A stretch of DNA of 5,250 bases from Saprospiraceae bacterium (GTDB lineage: Bacteria; Bacteroidota; Bacteroidia; Chitinophagales; Saprospiraceae): the NCBI GenBank assembly GCA_007128085.1, contig SKYC01000391.1, positions 1 to 5,250 on the forward strand, in the 5' to 3' direction. Both the position numbers and the translations under genes were made by a program. Numbering within the stretch: position 1 is the first letter of the stretch; every line of letters begins with the position of its first letter. The notes under the pieces were generated by a model. It did not search any database, was not told where the DNA came from, and worked only from the letters and a program-made list of their open reading frames with translations. Shown here piece after piece: positions 5,012-5,250 of the stretch.

Positions 5012-5250
5012 ACTTCTCAAATCAGCGTTCGTTAATCAGTGTTCTTTATTCATTTTTTTAATAACTAAACGGTTGTCACTCTATAAGTTATCTACTGGTA
5101 TTGCTCGTACGGGTTTGATTAAACCGTCAAACCACCAAGCAGTAGGACCGGAATCTTTTAAAACCTGCATTCAGGTTGAGACATTCATTCCCAAAATCCT
5201 CAGGTTTTCACCTTTATTTTCAGTGACACCAATAGTAATTGGGATTTTGA
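5012..5250 (+). repeat. Direct repeat R, copy 2 (cut by the window end)
   Basis: It aligns gap-free with 4299-4537, offset 713 bp. Mismatches cluster in the left and middle parts, and the final 61 bases are identical right up to the last base of the window. The repeat therefore very probably continues downstream, and its full length cannot be given. Confidence 0.9.

Larger units (their letters stand above)
3967..5250. other. Gene-poor intergenic repeat island, running off the window's right edge
   Basis: This 1.28-kb stretch is A+T-richer than the genes before it and holds no reading frame with a recognisable protein signature. It contains at least three kinds of repeated sequence (a 38-bp element, a 239-bp repeat with a decayed third piece, and REP-like hairpins), listed separately. 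Between them, 4166-4298 shows only a weak 6-bp inverted repeat (CTGCAT 4245-4250 and ATGCAG 4264-4269), and 4853-4951 shows nothing I can name. No transposase, integrase, tRNA or CRISPR pattern is visible. Confidence 0.75.

Noticed and set aside
3967..5250. CRISPR array, MITE with terminal inverted repeats, or insertion sequence
   Set aside because: Repeats are few, of different lengths and not regularly spaced. R has no inverted ends or target duplication in view, and no transposase frame is present.

Overview
The window most likely comes from a member of the Bacteroidota, possibly Saprospiria-like. The genes lack Shine-Dalgarno sites and start after A-rich leaders, protein-coding DNA is of middling G+C, and the intergenic DNA is crowded with short dispersed palindromes and direct repeats. 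The phylum is an inference from style and protein flavour; I could not run a search.

Positions 1-3966 carry four genes, all on the + strand. The first two belong together: the 3' part of a nicotinate phosphoribosyltransferase (pncB) and, 88 nt on, a complete nicotinamidase (pncA). They convert nicotinamide to nicotinate and nicotinate to nicotinate mononucleotide, the entry steps of deamidating NAD salvage. Next is a lipoprotein-type metal-dependent amidohydrolase of the YtcJ / N-substituted formamide deformylase-like group (Amidohydro_3), best started at 1508 rather than at an upstream TTG. A hairpin follows it. The fourth gene encodes an unrecognised 218-residue protein with a soluble beta-rich N-terminal half and three C-terminal membrane helices.

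Positions 3967-5250 (about 1.28 kb) contain no gene I can support. This stretch is A+T-richer and is a mosaic of repeats: two copies of a 38-bp element (4040-4077 and 4952-4989), two copies of a 239-bp repeat (4299-4537 and 5012-5250, about 92% identical by hand count), a decayed fragment of the same repeat (4128-4165), and a pair of REP-like hairpins joined by a perfect 15-bp inverted repeat (4768-4852). The second 239-bp copy is still 100% identical to the first where the window stops, so the repeat almost certainly continues beyond it. An intrinsic terminator at 4064-4084, built partly from the first 38-bp element, probably ends the membrane-protein transcript. The repeat island is the least explained part of the window. 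I see no sign of a CRISPR array, transposase, tRNA or rRNA.
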